The notes: generated by a model from the sequence alone, not told the origin. 9,677 nucleotides of DNA from Prosthecobacter sp. (GCA_020216965.1 JAIWOJ010000038.1:1-9677), one strand, 5' to 3'. Numbered from the stretch's first letter, positions 1 to 8,261 are shown. Translations and numbers: made by a program.

Positions 1-3000
1 CCCCCCTGGTGGCGACGCCTGCGCTGAAGGGGGAGTTTGTCTGGGTCAGTAGCCGCTCGGGGCAGTTCCGCCTGCGTGAGGCACCGAAGTTCAATGCGAG
101 CTATGATTTTGGCCTGCGCCCTGGCGTGATGGATCTGGAGGGGCGGGCGCTCGCGATCGAAAAGCTGGCCTCCGTGCGGAGTGCGCAGTTCCGTGTGATC
201 GATCAGACGCCGAAGTGGTTTGATCAGGAGGATGCAGACCGCACGCCGTGGTTCCTGTTTGAGTTTAATGACAACGTGGATGTGGCGAAGGCGGGGGAGA
301 ACATTCAGTTCATCTCGGAAAAACCAGCCCTGCGGTTGCCTGCCAAGGTGAGGCTGGCCAGGGGGAGCGATTTTGAAGGAGCTGAGCCGCAGGCGACCTG
401 GGCGGAGGAGATCGCTGGGGTAAAGCCCAAGCTGGCCGCGGAGGCGACACGCCTGAGCGCCATCGTGGTGGAGGCGGTGGAGCCGCTGCCAGTGGCCTCA
501 GGGTGGCGTCTTTCCATTCCACCGACGCTGACGAACGCCTCAGGGCATGATCGCCTAGCGCAGGGGGATGATGTGGCGCTGGGGGATGTGCAGCCCTTTG
601 TGCTACGCCGGATGAAGGCGCACACGCCTTTTGATCGGGACTATTATCTGAGCCTCATCTTTAACAAGCCGCTCATGCCTGCGCGTGAGGAAGCCTGGTC
701 TGAGGAGGAGCTGAAGGAGCTGGCTGGCCGCATGGCGGCCCTGGTCTCCACTGAGCCGAATGTGGCCGTGGTGCCAGAGATCTCAGGACGGGTGCTGGTG
801 CTCAAGGGGGCATTTGAGCTGAACAAACCCTACCGTGTGATCGTGGATCCGCGCCTTAGCTCTGGGGATGGGCTGGCGCTGGAGCAGCCAGGTGAGGGGG
901 AGGTGACGTTTATCCCCAACCCACCGTATGTGGCTGCGCCTGCCTTTGTGCGCAGCCAGTTGGCCGGCGGGCTGGGCGAGTATGAGATCACGGCGGCGAA
1001 CGTGCGTGAGGTGCGGGTGCGGGTAAAGAAGCTCACGGGGCCGGAGCTGCTGCGGGCGATGGATAAGTTTAGCGATTATCAGTCCACCTTTTATCAGGAG
1101 GAAGAGAAGAAGAAAGGCTTCCAGCCAGCAGACATCGAGAGCTACGCAGGCACGCCGATCTATGACCGGCGTTACCCTGTGAATCAGCCGCTGGACCGCA
1201 GTGAGCTGATCCGGCTAAACTGGAAAGAGGTGCTGGCCGGGGCACCCGCTGCACCGCTTTTTGTCCAGATCGACGGCAGTGCGGCGGAGGGGCTGACGCA
1301 GCAGGGGGTCATCACCCAATCCTTGGTGCAATTCACCGACCTGGGGCTGATGCAAAAGAGCAATGGGCAGGAGACGCTGGTCTTTGCCACCTCCCTGACC
1401 ACAGGCCAGCCCGTGCCAGGCGTGCGCCTGACGATGGTGGACGGAGACCACAAGCTCCTAGGCTATGCGGATACCGACGCCACAGGCACGGCGGTGATGA
1501 AGGGGGATGACCCTGCCCTGGTGCTGGCCGAAAAAGGCGGTGACTGCACCGTCATTGAGACCAGCAATGACAGCATCAACGGTGTCATCCCCTACTCCAT
1601 CGCCACGGCCTGGAGGGATGTGTGGCTGCCTAAGCGTCACACCTTTGTCTTTAGCGATCGTCCGCTCTACCGCCCTGGGGATACCCTGCACCTGAAGGCA
1701 CACACACGCCTGCGCCGTGGGGATGCGCTGATGCTGGACAGTGCACCGACGACAGCCCAGCTCCGCATTCGTGACCCACGTTACCGCACGATCTTGGAGA
1801 AGCAGGTCACCTTCACCGCGAATGGTTCGCTAGCAGATGAGGTGCGTCTGCCAGAGTCTCCCCTAGGCTGGTATTCCCTTTCCATCAGCTTTCCATCCGC
1901 AAAGAAGGCTGAGGATGGAGAGGCAGAGGAAGAAGAAGATTCCGATGCCTCTGGCTACCTAGATTTCCGGGTAGATGACTACAAGCCGAACAGCTTTGAA
2001 GTGAAGTTGGATGGCGCTGGGGTGCAGATCCTGGCGGACAGGATGAAATTACCCCTCAGCGCCAGCTACCTAATGGGAAAACCCCTCAGCCGCGCCAAGG
2101 TGAGCTGGAGCGCTTTTTCAATGCGCGAGTTCACGCCACCGGCGGCCTATGCCGGGCACCATTTCGGGGATGCCCCACGTTGGGCTCATTATGCCAAGGA
2201 TCGTGATGCTGACGGTTATTATGACGACAGCGAGGATGACGACGACGGCGAATGGTGGGTGAGCGGCGATCTGACCATCGACGACGACGGCACCGCCGTG
2301 CTGGAGCTGCCGATGCCGCCGCCTGACCGCGCCTCCCTGCCCCAAAAGGTGAACGTCAGTGCAGAAGTCACGGACATCAATCAGCAGACCATCAGCGCAT
2401 CGACAGCGATCGAGGTGCCAGGGGCTGCCTTTCTGCTAGGCATCCGCGGGCCGCAGTTCTTTGGCCGTGCGGGCCAGGATACCGCGCTGGAGATCGTGGC
2501 GGTGGACTCCGCAGGGAAAGCTGCCACCGGACCCGTGCGTGTGAACCTCAAGGTGGAGCGTCAGGAATACCATACGCTGAAGATCGCGACCGCAGGCGGC
2601 GGTAGCACGATGAAGGAGCAGGTGATCCTGCGTGAGGAGCTGAAGCAATCCCTGGACCTGAAGGCGGCCAGTGCTGGCAGCGCCCCATCTGTGCTGGTGA
2701 ACTTCAAGCCAGCGCGCGGCGGCAACTACTTTGTCACCGCAGAGGCCGTGGATGCAGAGGGCAAAAAAGTTCTGTCGAGGATGCCTCTTTATGTCATCGG
2801 CGGGAATGAATTTCCCTGGGCCATGGAGGACGGCGCACGCATCCTTTTGCAGCCAGAGAAAACGAAGCTGAAGCCGGGGGAAGAGGCCGTGATCGTGGTC
2901 AAGACCCCCATCGAAGGCACTGCCCTGGTCACGGTCGAGCGGAACCAGATTCACCAGCGCTTCCTGCGGAAAATCTCCCCCCAAGAGCCCGTGATCCGCG

Positions 3001-5705
3001 TGCCCATCCATGAGGCAGAGGCACCCAATGTGTACGTCTCTGTCATGCAAGTGCGTGGCAGCCAAGCTAGCCCCAAGCAAAGCAAGATGCCCGAATACAA
3101 ACTGGGCTACTGCGAGCTGACTGTGGACTCAAAAGCCAAAGAACTGCAGGTGACCGTGAACCCATCAAAGCCTGAAGTCAGGCCGGGGGAAAACTTTGCC
3201 ATCGCAGCCACGGTGACCAACCGCGAGGGCAAACCTGTCAGCGGTAGCGAGGTCACGCTTTACGCGGTGGATGAAGGCGTGCTCAGCCTCATGGGACACG
3301 AGACACCCAACCCATCCACCTTTTTCCATGCGCCCCAGGAGCTAGCGATCCACAACTACACCTCCTTTGACAGCCTCCTGCCCGAGGAAGCTGCTGCCCG
3401 AGAGCGTGGCAACAAGGGTTTTGTCATCGGTGGCGGTGGGGAAGAGAACAATGCCCCCGTCAAACTGCGGAAAAACTTCATCGCCACGCCCCTCTGGCTG
3501 GCCTCTGCCGTCACCGACGCTGCCGGCCAAATCACTGCGGATCTGACCGCGCCGGATAACCTCACCCGCTACCGTCTCATGGCCGTGGCCGTGGCTGGAA
3601 CGGACCTCTTTGGCAACGGTGAGTCTGCTTTCAAGATCAACAAACCGCTCATGGTAGAGCCTGCTGTGCCGCGCTTTGCACGCCTGGGGGATGAGACGCT
3701 GCTCAAGGCCGTCATTCACAACACGACAGCGGCCAGCGGGGAGGTCGAGGTGACTCTGGAGCTGGATGCCACGGCAGATTTTATCCAGGAAGTGCGCCAC
3801 TTTATCCCGGCTGGCCTGAGCACTCCACAGGAGCCCAAGGTTTGGCGGCAGAAAGTGACCCTCCAGCCCCAGGAAACCACGGCCGTCACCTTCCCCGTGC
3901 AGTTCACCAAGCTAGGCACTGCCCAATGGAAGTGGCGTGCAAAAACCGCCCCAGGGTGGACTGGCGAAGCTCAGGAAGATGGCACCGAGTCTGCCCTGGA
4001 GGTTACCCATCCCGTGCCCGAACTGCGCGAGGTGCGCTACGCCCGCCTAGGCCAAGAGCCGGTGGAAAATCTCCTCAGCAAAATCAGCCCGACGGTGCTG
4101 GAGGGCACGGACGGCTTTGTCACCGTCACTGCCAGCACCTCCCGGCTGTTTGAGGCCCGAGATGCCCTGGAGTATGTGCTGACTTATCCCTACGGCTGTG
4201 TGGAGCAGACGACCTCCGCCACGCTGCCCTGGTTGGCACTCGGCGGCTACCAGAGCCTCTTCCCTGACCTTCTGAGCACCGCCAAAACCCGTGAGGCCAT
4301 CCAGCGCGGCGTGAATCGCCTGCTGGCCATGACCACGGAAGACGGCGGCTTAGCCTACTGGCCTGGTGGGCAAGAGGCCACCCTCTGGGGCACTGCCTAC
4401 GGCGGCTTCATGCTCCTGCGCGCCCGCGATGCCGGAGCCCAGGTGCCCCAGGAGGTCATCGATCACCTCCTGGAATACCTCTCTGGGAAGCTGCGCGGAA
4501 TGGAGGAGGAAAAAGATCCCCATGTCCTCACCGATAGCGCCTTTGCCCTCTACACGCTGGCAAAGGGCAAAAAGCCCGAGGCTGCCTACCAAAACCTGCT
4601 CCATGCCCGGCGTGAGCGCCTGCCAGAGGCCGCCCGTCTCTACACCAGCCTAGCGATGTGCATCAGCGGCACGCCTAACGCACAGATCAAAGAGATGCTG
4701 GGCTGGCAACCGCCCGCCCCCCCGGCACCCGCAGATAAAAAAATCACTGCCACCAAGGACAAAGCCAAAAAGGCCGCAGCAAAAGACGCCCCCAAGGCAT
4801 CCCCTCCCCCTCCCCAGCCAGCCTGGAGCCACTGGGCGGGCAATGGCCCAAACAAAGCCATGCGCCTCCTGGCCTACACCCACCTCGGCCTCATGAGCGA
4901 TGCCGAGGCGCTCGCGCAATCCATCCTCAAAGCCCGCAATGGCCGTGGCGAGTGGGGCAATACCTACACCAATGCCTGGACGCTCACCGCACTGGCGGCC
5001 TATGAGCGCAGCCTCAAAAAATCGGCAGAGCCCATCCTTGCCAAAGTTCAATGGGCCTCCCACGAGCCAGAGCTCAGCATTCCAGCCCATCCAGGCAGTG
5101 CGCGTGTCAGTTTCCCCCTAGACGCCAAACTGACAGCGGCACCCATGAAGCTCGAATTGCCCCCAGGGCGGGAGCTTTTTGCGCGAATCGAGGCCACCAG
5201 CCACGCCCGCCAGCGTGACTTCAAAGGGGAAAACCACGGGCTAGGCATCGCCAGGGCCTATGAAAAGCTGCTCCTCGATGGCAGCACCACGGGCATCGAT
5301 GATCTGCGCGTGGGCGATATGGTCGTGGTCTCCCTCACGCTCGACATCGGTGGGGGTGAGCGCTACCTCGCCATCAACGACCCACTGCCCAGCGTGCTGG
5401 AGGCCATCCATCCCGAGTATGAGACCCAGAATGCGCGCAACGAACGGCAACTGCCCGATGGCATCGAAGCCTGGTTCTGCGACCATCGTGAGCTGCGCTC
5501 AGACCGCGCCATCTTCTTTACCGACCACGCACCCCAGAAAGGCCGCTTCCAGCTCCGCTACCTCGCGCGGGTCATCGCTGAAGGTGAAGCCATCGCCCCG
5601 CCCGCCAAGATCGAAGCCATGTATGAGCCAGACCGCTACGGGCTGAGCCCCACCCAGCGCCTGCGCACACTGCCCGGCGGCGGCGGGCAAGTCGCAGGCC
5701 AATAA
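1..5705 (+). CDS. Bacterial alpha-2-macroglobulin family protein with intact thioester (5'-partial)
   Basis: Large secreted or periplasmic protease-inhibitor-like protein of the bacterial A2M family (YfhM type). Known members trap attacking proteases and bind them covalently through a Cys-Gln thioester. The frame is open from the first full codon at 3-5. A GTG at 9 could be read as a start, but no signal peptide follows it and the frame continues upstream, so the real start lies outside the window. Residues are counted from that GTG. Visible family motifs, in order: DRPLYRPGD (550-558, MG2-type domain), KPGEE to ALVTVER (955-978), LYAVDEGVLSL (1084-1094), PDNLTRYRL (1182-1190), NKPLMVEPAVPRF (1211-1223), the thioester YGCVEQ with C1397 and Q1400, and a C-terminal receptor-like domain with GRFQLRYLARV (1845-1855) and EAMY (1869-1872). 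Inserts: an acidic run (635-646), an EF-hand-like Asp-rich segment (731-748) and a Lys/Ala/Pro-rich linker (about 1567-1610) inside the helical thioester domain. Ends with TAA at 5703-5705. Family call is firm; the substrate is unknown. Confidence 0.95.
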   Translation, partial: PLVATPALKGEFVWVSSRSGQFRLREAPKFNASYDFGLRPGVMDLEGRALAIEKLASVRSAQFRVIDQTPKWFDQEDADRTPWFLFEFNDNVDVAKAGENIQFISEKPALRLPAKVRLARGSDFEGAEPQATWAEEIAGVKPKLAAEATRLSAIVVEAVEPLPVASGWRLSIPPTLTNASGHDRLAQGDDVALGDVQPFVLRRMKAHTPFDRDYYLSLIFNKPLMPAREEAWSEEELKELAGRMAALVSTEPNVAVVPEISGRVLVLKGAFELNKPYRVIVDPRLSSGDGLALEQPGEGEVTFIPNPPYVAAPAFVRSQLAGGLGEYEITAANVREVRVRVKKLTGPELLRAMDKFSDYQSTFYQEEEKKKGFQPADIESYAGTPIYDRRYPVNQPLDRSELIRLNWKEVLAGAPAAPLFVQIDGSAAEGLTQQGVITQSLVQFTDLGLMQKSNGQETLVFATSLTTGQPVPGVRLTMVDGDHKLLGYADTDATGTAVMKGDDPALVLAEKGGDCTVIETSNDSINGVIPYSIATAWRDVWLPKRHTFVFSDRPLYRPGDTLHLKAHTRLRRGDALMLDSAPTTAQLRIRDPRYRTILEKQVTFTANGSLADEVRLPESPLGWYSLSISFPSAKKAEDGEAEEEEDSDASGYLDFRVDDYKPNSFEVKLDGAGVQILADRMKLPLSASYLMGKPLSRAKVSWSAFSMREFTPPAAYAGHHFGDAPRWAHYAKDRDADGYYDDSEDDDDGEWWVSGDLTIDDDGTAVLELPMPPPDRASLPQKVNVSAEVTDINQQTISASTAIEVPGAAFLLGIRGPQFFGRAGQDTALEIVAVDSAGKAATGPVRVNLKVERQEYHTLKIATAGGGSTMKEQVILREELKQSLDLKAASAGSAPSVLVNFKPARGGNYFVTAEAVDAEGKKVLSRMPLYVIGGNEFPWAMEDGARILLQPEKTKLKPGEEAVIVVKTPIEGTALVTVERNQIHQRFLRKISPQEPVIRVPIHEAEAPNVYVSVMQVRGSQASPKQSKMPEYKLGYCELTVDSKAKELQVTVNPSKPEVRPGENFAIAATVTNREGKPVSGSEVTLYAVDEGVLSLMGHETPNPSTFFHAPQELAIHNYTSFDSLLPEEAAARERGNKGFVIGGGGEENNAPVKLRKNFIATPLWLASAVTDAAGQITADLTAPDNLTRYRLMAVAVAGTDLFGNGESAFKINKPLMVEPAVPRFARLGDETLLKAVIHNTTAASGEVEVTLELDATADFIQEVRHFIPAGLSTPQEPKVWRQKVTLQPQETTAVTFPVQFTKLGTAQWKWRAKTAPGWTGEAQEDGTESALEVTHPVPELREVRYARLGQEPVENLLSKISPTVLEGTDGFVTVTASTSRLFEARDALEYVLTYPYGCVEQTTSATLPWLALGGYQSLFPDLLSTAKTREAIQRGVNRLLAMTTEDGGLAYWPGGQEATLWGTAYGGFMLLRARDAGAQVPQEVIDHLLEYLSGKLRGMEEEKDPHVLTDSAFALYTLAKGKKPEAAYQNLLHARRERLPEAARLYTSLAMCISGTPNAQIKEMLGWQPPAPPAPADKKITATKDKAKKAAAKDAPKASPPPPQPAWSHWAGNGPNKAMRLLAYTHLGLMSDAEALAQSILKARNGRGEWGNTYTNAWTLTALAAYERSLKKSAEPILAKVQWASHEPELSIPAHPGSARVSFPLDAKLTAAPMKLELPPGRELFARIEATSHARQRDFKGENHGLGIARAYEKLLLDGSTTGIDDLRVGDMVVVSLTLDIGGGERYLAINDPLPSVLEAIHPEYETQNARNERQLPDGIEAWFCDHRELRSDRAIFFTDHAPQKGRFQLRYLARVIAEGEAIAPPAKIEAMYEPDRYGLSPTQRLRTLPGGGGQVAGQ
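2199..2252 (+). other. EF-hand-like Asp-rich segment within the A2M gene
   Basis: Residues 731-742 of the A2M read DRDADGYYDDSE, which fits the 12-residue EF-hand loop pattern: Asp at 1, 3 and 5, Gly at 6, Asp at 9 and Glu at 12; position 8 is Tyr instead of the usual Ile/Leu/Val. It is followed by a run of four Asp, then Gly-Glu. Calcium binding is an inference from the pattern alone. No flanking EF helices are obvious, so an isolated loop as in thrombospondin-3 or dockerin-type repeats is the closer parallel. Confidence 0.5.
2238..2291 (+). repeat. Pair of 12-base direct repeats in the A2M gene
   Basis: GACGACGACGGC occurs at 2238-2249 and again at 2280-2291, both in frame and both encoding Asp-Asp-Asp-Gly. 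The copies start 42 bases apart. They lie next to the EF-hand-like loop and may have arisen by slippage on GAC triplets. Confidence 0.7.
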
Positions 5706-5918
5706 GCCTAAATTCGGGAATGGCGTGCGTCAAAGAAGGGGGAATCTCAAAACCTACATTCAGAGATCAGAACCGCAGATGACGCAAAGAATGAGTGTGT
5801 GAGGAAGGTCAGCCGATGCACCGGATCTGGGTCTCTATGATTTCTTCCATCCCTCTGAAAATGAGGTAAGTAAGCAGCAGCCGGGACATTTTCCTTCTTA
5901 GGTAGAAGCTTAGCAGGA
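5706..5918. other. Convergent intergenic region, no gene seen
   Basis: This 213-base gap separates the A2M stop from the feoB stop. It shows no plausible gene and no T-tract hairpin on either strand. It does hold a nested inverted repeat: TGCGTCA (5726-5732) pairs with TGACGCA (5780-5786), and inside it ATCTC (5744-5748) pairs with GAGAT (5763-5767). A 5-bp hairpin at 5896-5910 (CTTCT/AGAAG) lacks a U-tract. Transcription of the two converging genes must end somewhere here, possibly by Rho, but I cannot point to the site. Confidence 0.6.
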
Positions 5919-7994
5919 TCAATAGCCTAGCGCGGAACCGGTCTGGTAGATGAGGAGGGAGAGTATGTAGGCTGTGCCGCTGAGGCAGGCGAGCTGGAAC
6001 CACATCCAGCGGGAGGAACCCGTCTCCCGCCGGACGATGGCCATGGTGCTGACGCACTGCATGGCAAAGACGTAAAAGACAAGCAGGCTGATGCAGACGA
6101 GCGGGCGGTACACGGGGCGGCCATCCGCGCGGGTCTCCTGACGCAGGCGGTCGCGCAGGGGGGTCATGTCTTCCTCATCACCTGCCTCGACGGCATACAC
6201 GACGGCCATGGTGTTCACAAAGACCTCACGCGCGGCAAAGCTGCCGATGAGGCCGATGCCGATTTTCCAATCAAAGCCAAGGGGCGCGATGATGGGCTCA
6301 ATGAGGTGGCCTGCTCTGCCGGCAAGGCTTTGCTCCAAGCGCATAGAGGCATCTGGGGAGTCAGACTTTGGGTAAGTGGAGGCAGCCCAGATCAGGATAG
6401 AGATGCCGAAGATGACGGTGCCGGCCCTCACCAGGAAGGCGCGGGCGCGCTGCCAGACGAGCAGGAGGATGCTGCGTAGGGAGGGCAGCCGGTAGGCGGG
6501 CATCTCCAGGATCATGGGGGCACTGGCACCGCGCATGATGCCTTTGTTTAATATCCAGGCGAACACAAAGGCCCCGAACGTGCCAAGGGCGTAGAGGGCG
6601 ACCATGATGCCCGCTTTTACCCACAGAGAGACGCTTTCTGGCATGAGGGCGCTGAGCAGCAGCAGGTACACGGGCAGGCGGGCAGAGCAGCTCGCCAGGG
6701 GGGCGATGAGGATGGTGATGAGGCGGTCCTTGGGGCTATCAATGGTGCGCGCTGCCATGACGCCGGGGACGGCGCAGGCATAGGAGCTGAGAAAGGGCAG
6801 GAAGGCTTTGCCATTGAGGCCGACGAGGCTCATCAGCCGATCCATGATGAAGGCTAGGCGCGCCATGTAGCCGGTGTCCTCCATGAGGCCGATGAAGAAG
6901 AAGAGGATAAGAATCTGAGGGAGGAAGACGACGACGCCTGAGACGCCATTGATGGCACCATCGACGAGGAGATCCCGCAGGTCTCCTGGCGGCATGAGGC
7001 CGGTGACCCAGGTGCCCAGGCTGGCAAAGGCGGCCTCAATCCAGCCCATGGGCCCCTCTGCCACCTTAAAGATTAGGTAGAAGAGGAAAACGAGGAAGAT
7101 GAGCAGGAATAGCCCCCCCAAGACAGGGTGCAGGAGCCAACGGTCAAGCTTTTGGCTGAAGGTGACGGGCTCACACTCCGGCCGGATGAGCACGCGGGCG
7201 CAGAGTTTTTCGATCGCGGCATAGCGATCCTGGACGAGCTGGTCTTCCCAGCCGGGGTGAGCTTTTTCTAGGGCATCCCGGCCTTGGGCGATCTGGGCGA
7301 GCTGCTCATCCCGGATGCCGGCGTGCAGGGGATCGTGGTCCGAGAGTAGGTACAGAGGCTCCAGCAGGGAGGCTTGCTCCTGGATCGCACCGGAGGCGAG
7401 GAGTCGGGCACGGGTGGCCTGCACGGAGGCGCGGATGTCCTCAGGCAGCGGGGCAGAATGCCAGCGCGGGCGGGGTAGGTCTGCCCGGCTCATGGCGGCT
7501 TTGAGCTCTAGCAGCCCCTTTCCCGTGGTGGCCTGCATGGGGATGACGGGGACGCCGAGCTCTGTGGAAAGGGCGCTTACGTCGATACGCCATTGCCTTG
7601 CCTCTGCCACGTCGATCATGTTGAGCGCGATAACGGTGGGCAGGCCGAGCTCGAGAATCTGGGAGGCCAGGTAGAGATTGCGCTCCAGATTCGCGGCATC
7701 CAGCACCAGGACGACCCTGTCTGGCCGGGGCGTATCCGCACGGCGGCCTAGCAGGACATCGCGCAGCACCGCCTCATCAGGACTGCGGGCATTGAGGCTG
7801 TAGGCACCGGGAAGATCAATGAGGCGGAGTTTTTTGCCGTGTTGGCTCCAGCATTCGCCGATCTTTTTCTCAACAGTCACGCCAGGGTAGTTCGCGACCT
7901 TTTGGCGTAGGCCAGTGAGGAGGTTGAAGAGGGTGGTTTTGCCCGAGTTCGGATTGCCGACGATGGCGAGCAGCGGGGAGTCTGGCGCGCTCAT
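5919..7994 (-). CDS. feoB: Ferrous iron transport protein B (FeoB), GTP-gated Fe(II) permease
   Basis: Inner-membrane Fe(II) transporter with an N-terminal G-protein domain. The 691 residues are near the low end of the usual size for FeoB. G motifs are all visible: G1 GNPNSGKT (13-20), the switch I/G2 segment NYPGVT (35-40), G3 DLPG (60-63), G4 NMID (125-128) and a G5-like ATTGKG (155-160). A helical GDI-like linker (about 165-275) is followed by about ten hydrophobic segments from residue 285 on. The membrane part carries GYMARLAF, CAVPG (C407), SCSARLPVY (C436) and AREVFVNTM, all FeoB hallmarks. The usual G-C-N/T-V-P is here A-C-A-V-P, a variant I associate with some other phyla. The ATG start (7992-7994) overlaps the feoA stop in ATGA, so translation is probably coupled; no good Shine-Dalgarno is seen. 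No FeoC-like gene or C-terminal extension is present. Confidence 0.97.
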   Translation of the reverse strand: MSAPDSPLLAIVGNPNSGKTTLFNLLTGLRQKVANYPGVTVEKKIGECWSQHGKKLRLIDLPGAYSLNARSPDEAVLRDVLLGRRADTPRPDRVVLVLDAANLERNLYLASQILELGLPTVIALNMIDVAEARQWRIDVSALSTELGVPVIPMQATTGKGLLELKAAMSRADLPRPRWHSAPLPEDIRASVQATRARLLASGAIQEQASLLEPLYLLSDHDPLHAGIRDEQLAQIAQGRDALEKAHPGWEDQLVQDRYAAIEKLCARVLIRPECEPVTFSQKLDRWLLHPVLGGLFLLIFLVFLFYLIFKVAEGPMGWIEAAFASLGTWVTGLMPPGDLRDLLVDGAINGVSGVVVFLPQILILFFFIGLMEDTGYMARLAFIMDRLMSLVGLNGKAFLPFLSSYACAVPGVMAARTIDSPKDRLITILIAPLASCSARLPVYLLLLSALMPESVSLWVKAGIMVALYALGTFGAFVFAWILNKGIMRGASAPMILEMPAYRLPSLRSILLLVWQRARAFLVRAGTVIFGISILIWAASTYPKSDSPDASMRLEQSLAGRAGHLIEPIIAPLGFDWKIGIGLIGSFAAREVFVNTMAVVYAVEAGDEEDMTPLRDRLRQETRADGRPVYRPLVCISLLVFYVFAMQCVSTMAIVRRETGSSRWMWFQLACLSGTAYILSLLIYQTGSALGY

Positions 7995-8233
7995 GCTTCT
8001 GCCGGAGTGACGAGAATATGCGCGGCCTCATGATTGCGCATGGCGATCTGGGAGCCACGCACGCAGATTTGCAGAGGCTCTCCCAGAGGCGCGCGGCGGA
8101 TGACCTTGACCCGCACGCCTGGCGTCAGCCCTAGCTCACGCAGCCGTGTGAGTCCGGCGCGGCCGGTGGGCATGCTGTGGATGAGGGCAGAGCTGCCGAT
8201 GGGGAGCTGGGCCAGGGTGGAGGAACGATGCAT
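7991..8233 (-). CDS. feoA: FeoA, SH3-like partner of FeoB
   Basis: Small cytosolic protein of the FeoA family, an SH3-like beta-barrel that associates with FeoB and is needed for Fe(II) uptake. The 80-residue product shows the typical pattern: an N-terminal L-x-x-L-P-x-G stretch, the central RLRELGLTPGVRVKVIRRAPLG segment (quoted in part: RLRELGLTPG then APLG), then QICVRGSQIAMRN and AAHILV. I chose the ATG at 8231-8233. A TTG at 8243-8245 in the same frame would add four residues (84 in total), but neither start has a clear Shine-Dalgarno, and FeoA proteins normally begin close to the first L-x-x-L motif. The stop TGA (7991-7993) overlaps the feoB start by 4 bases. An uncertain gene ends 51 bases upstream on the same strand. 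Confidence 0.93.
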   Translation of the reverse strand: MHRSSTLAQLPIGSSALIHSMPTGRAGLTRLRELGLTPGVRVKVIRRAPLGEPLQICVRGSQIAMRNHEAAHILVTPAEA

Positions 8234-8246
8234 GGTTGTGCGCAAA

Positions 8247-8261
8247 TGAGACGCTGTTTCA
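8247..8261 (-). promoter_or_regulatory. Imperfect palindrome upstream of feoA, possible operator
   Basis: On the − strand this reads TGAAACAGCGTCTCA, a 7-1-7 imperfect dyad with five of seven positions symmetric. It begins 13 bases upstream of the feoA ATG. Compared with the classical Fur 7-1-7 consensus it matches 8 of 14 positions, including the outer TGA and TCA. That is a weak match, so a Fur- or DtxR-type role is only a guess based on its position before an iron uptake gene. No convincing -10/-35 pair was seen nearby. Confidence 0.2.

Noticed and set aside
9..11. GTG as the A2M start codon
   Set aside because: The frame is open upstream to the window edge, no export signal follows, and the sequence begins within a conserved part of the N-terminal region.
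2436..3080. Long open frame (214 codons) on the − strand inside the A2M gene
   Set aside because: It lies wholly opposite a strongly supported coding region, its product shows no known motif, and such long antisense frames are common in GC-rich genes.
3342..3800. Open frame of 152 codons on the − strand inside the A2M gene
   Set aside because: Shadow of the A2M frame; no recognisable domain and no start signal.
5896..5910. Small hairpin CTTCT/AGAAG after feoB, considered as its terminator
   Set aside because: Only a 5-bp AT-rich stem and no T-tract on either strand.
5809..6057. Frame of 82 codons on the − strand running from the feoB end into the intergenic gap
   Set aside because: Most of it overlaps the FeoB membrane domain in another frame; the intergenic part alone is about 26 residues after an ATG, with no ribosome site or motif.
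8243..8245. TTG as the feoA start
   Set aside because: An ATG four codons later gives a typical FeoA length, and no ribosome site favours the rarer TTG.
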